From Kangiellaceae bacterium (GTDB lineage: Bacteria; Pseudomonadota; Gammaproteobacteria; Enterobacterales; Kangiellaceae): DNA of 6,636 nt. Both the position numbers and the translations under genes were made by a program. The stretch is from NCBI GenBank assembly GCA_030148365.1, contig JASBTO010000250.1, positions 1 to 6,636 on the forward strand, in the 5' to 3' direction. Shown here in pieces: positions 5,928 to 6,636 of the stretch. Position 1 is the stretch's first letter. Each line of letters starts with the position of its first letter. Below the pieces are notes generated by a model, which searched no databases, was not told the origin of the DNA, and worked only from the letters and a program-made list of their open reading frames with translations.

Positions 5928-6636
5928 GGGTGCCCTTTGATCTGCTTTTTCACTTCGTGGTCCACATAATCAAACTGGGACTCGACCTCGACGCCCGGCC
6001 CCTTGTCCAGCAGGCTGACGACCACGATCGCCACGGAAGCGAGCACAAAGCCCGGTAGCAGTTCGTAGAGGTCGAAGATTCCGCCCTGATTCTGCTCCCA
6101 GACAATCACGGTGACAGCGCCGGTCAACATCCCGGCGAGAGCGCCGTTACGGGTCATCTTGCGCCACAGCAGGGAAATCAGGACCAGGGGGCCGAAGGCG
6201 GCGCCGAAACCGGCCCAGGCGTAGCTGACCAGTTCCAGCACGCGGCTTTTCGGGTCCAGCGCGATATAGACCGCCAGCAAGGCAATGCCGAGCACCGCCG
6301 CCCGGCCGACCCAGACCAGTTCTTTCTGGGTCGCTTCCTTGCGCAGGAACACCTTGTAGAAATCTTCCGTCAGCGCACTGGAGGAAACCAGCAGCTGTGA
6401 ATCAATAGTGCTCATGACCGCGGCCAGGATTGCCGCCAGCAGGAATCCGGCCATCCAGGGATTGAAGATCACCTGGGTCATCAAAATAAACACCGCTTCC
6501 GGATCGTCGCTCAGTTGGGCGGCGTAAGCGGGCTGATCCGCAAACCAGCCGATACCGGTAAAGCCGACCAGGATCGAACCGATCAGGGCCAGGATCATCC
6601 AGCTCATACCAATGCGGCGAGCCGTGGGAATACCGC
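5924..6636 (-). CDS. putP: Sodium/proline symporter PutP, C-terminal half (5' end outside window)
   Basis: The frame is open to the window edge, giving about 236 residues of the roughly 500 expected. An internal ATG at 6607 is not the start, because the upstream residues GIPTARRIG continue the family pattern ('ARRI-MTWM' in E. coli). PutP is an inner-membrane SSSF-family transporter that brings in proline with Na+, for nutrition or osmoprotection. Visible matches to E. coli PutP include 'FNPWMAGFLLAAILAAVMST', 'SSALTEDFYKVFLRK', 'QKELVWVGRA', 'LVSYAWAGFGAAFGP' and 'MTRNGALAGM'. The Ser and Thr of MST (codons 6412-6410 and 6409-6407) correspond to the Na+-ligand pair Ser340/Thr341 of E. coli. 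About five to six membrane segments are present, followed by a charged cytoplasmic tail ending KQIKGHP. The stop overlaps the acetyltransferase start by 4 bases. No putA or proline-catabolic gene lies in the window. Confidence 0.95.
   Translation of the reverse strand, partial: GIPTARRIGMSWMILALIGSILVGFTGIGWFADQPAYAAQLSDDPEAVFILMTQVIFNPWMAGFLLAAILAAVMSTIDSQLLVSSSALTEDFYKVFLRKEATQKELVWVGRAAVLGIALLAVYIALDPKSRVLELVSYAWAGFGAAFGPLVLISLLWRKMTRNGALAGMLTGAVTVIVWEQNQGGIFDLYELLPGFVLASVAIVVVSLLDKGPGVEVESQFDYVDHEVKKQIKGHP

Noticed and set aside
1..6636. Mobile element, CRISPR array, tRNA, riboswitch, prophage or defence system
   Set aside because: No transposase, integrase, regularly spaced repeats, cloverleaf or conserved leader pattern was seen; nearly all the sequence is accounted for by recognisable housekeeping-type genes.

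Overview
The window reads as ordinary chromosomal DNA from a gammaproteobacterium. I see no mobile element, CRISPR array, tRNA or rRNA. The best taxonomic clue is gene order: a YpjD-family membrane protein, then a CorB-type CNNM protein, then purT nearby. From memory this order is typical of Pseudomonas and related gammaproteobacteria. PurT, the PutP fragment and the Kbp/YgaU-like protein all align well, from memory, with their E. coli counterparts. A marine or halotolerant lifestyle is possible, given a very acidic Kbp and a Na+/proline symporter, but the sequence does not prove it.

Layout. (1) Positions 2-1453, plus strand: the C-terminal end of an unrecognised protein, then, 3 bases later, an exported Sel1-repeat protein. 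(2) 1454-1570: a short gap with a candidate promoter. (3) 1571-3671, plus strand: a two-gene unit, ypjD (TTG start) and corB (GTG start), separated by 4 bases. (4) 3666-4847, minus strand: purT, convergent with corB, the two reading frames overlapping by 6 bases across their stop codons. (5) 4897-4922: a strong intrinsic terminator serving the minus-strand gene kbp. (6) 4936-6636, minus strand: reading in the direction of transcription, the C-terminal half of putP (cut by the window edge), a GNAT acetyltransferase overlapping it by 4 bases, and a BON-LysM protein of the Kbp type.

How the genes relate. ypjD and corB are probably co-transcribed and both act in the inner membrane. CorB-type proteins are linked to Mg2+/Co2+ handling; YpjD resembles the CcsA cytochrome c assembly family but has no settled role. 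PurT makes formyl-GAR from formate in purine synthesis and has no obvious functional link to its neighbours. putP and the acetyltransferase are translationally coupled. With kbp they form a same-strand group that could serve osmotic or ionic homeostasis (proline uptake, possible polyamine acetylation, K+ binding); this is inference.

Nothing here amounts to a clearly new system. The least explained part is the left end: a composition-shifted pair with an unrecognised gene and a Sel1 protein whose N-terminal domain I cannot place. It lies where many relatives carry the divergently transcribed ffh.
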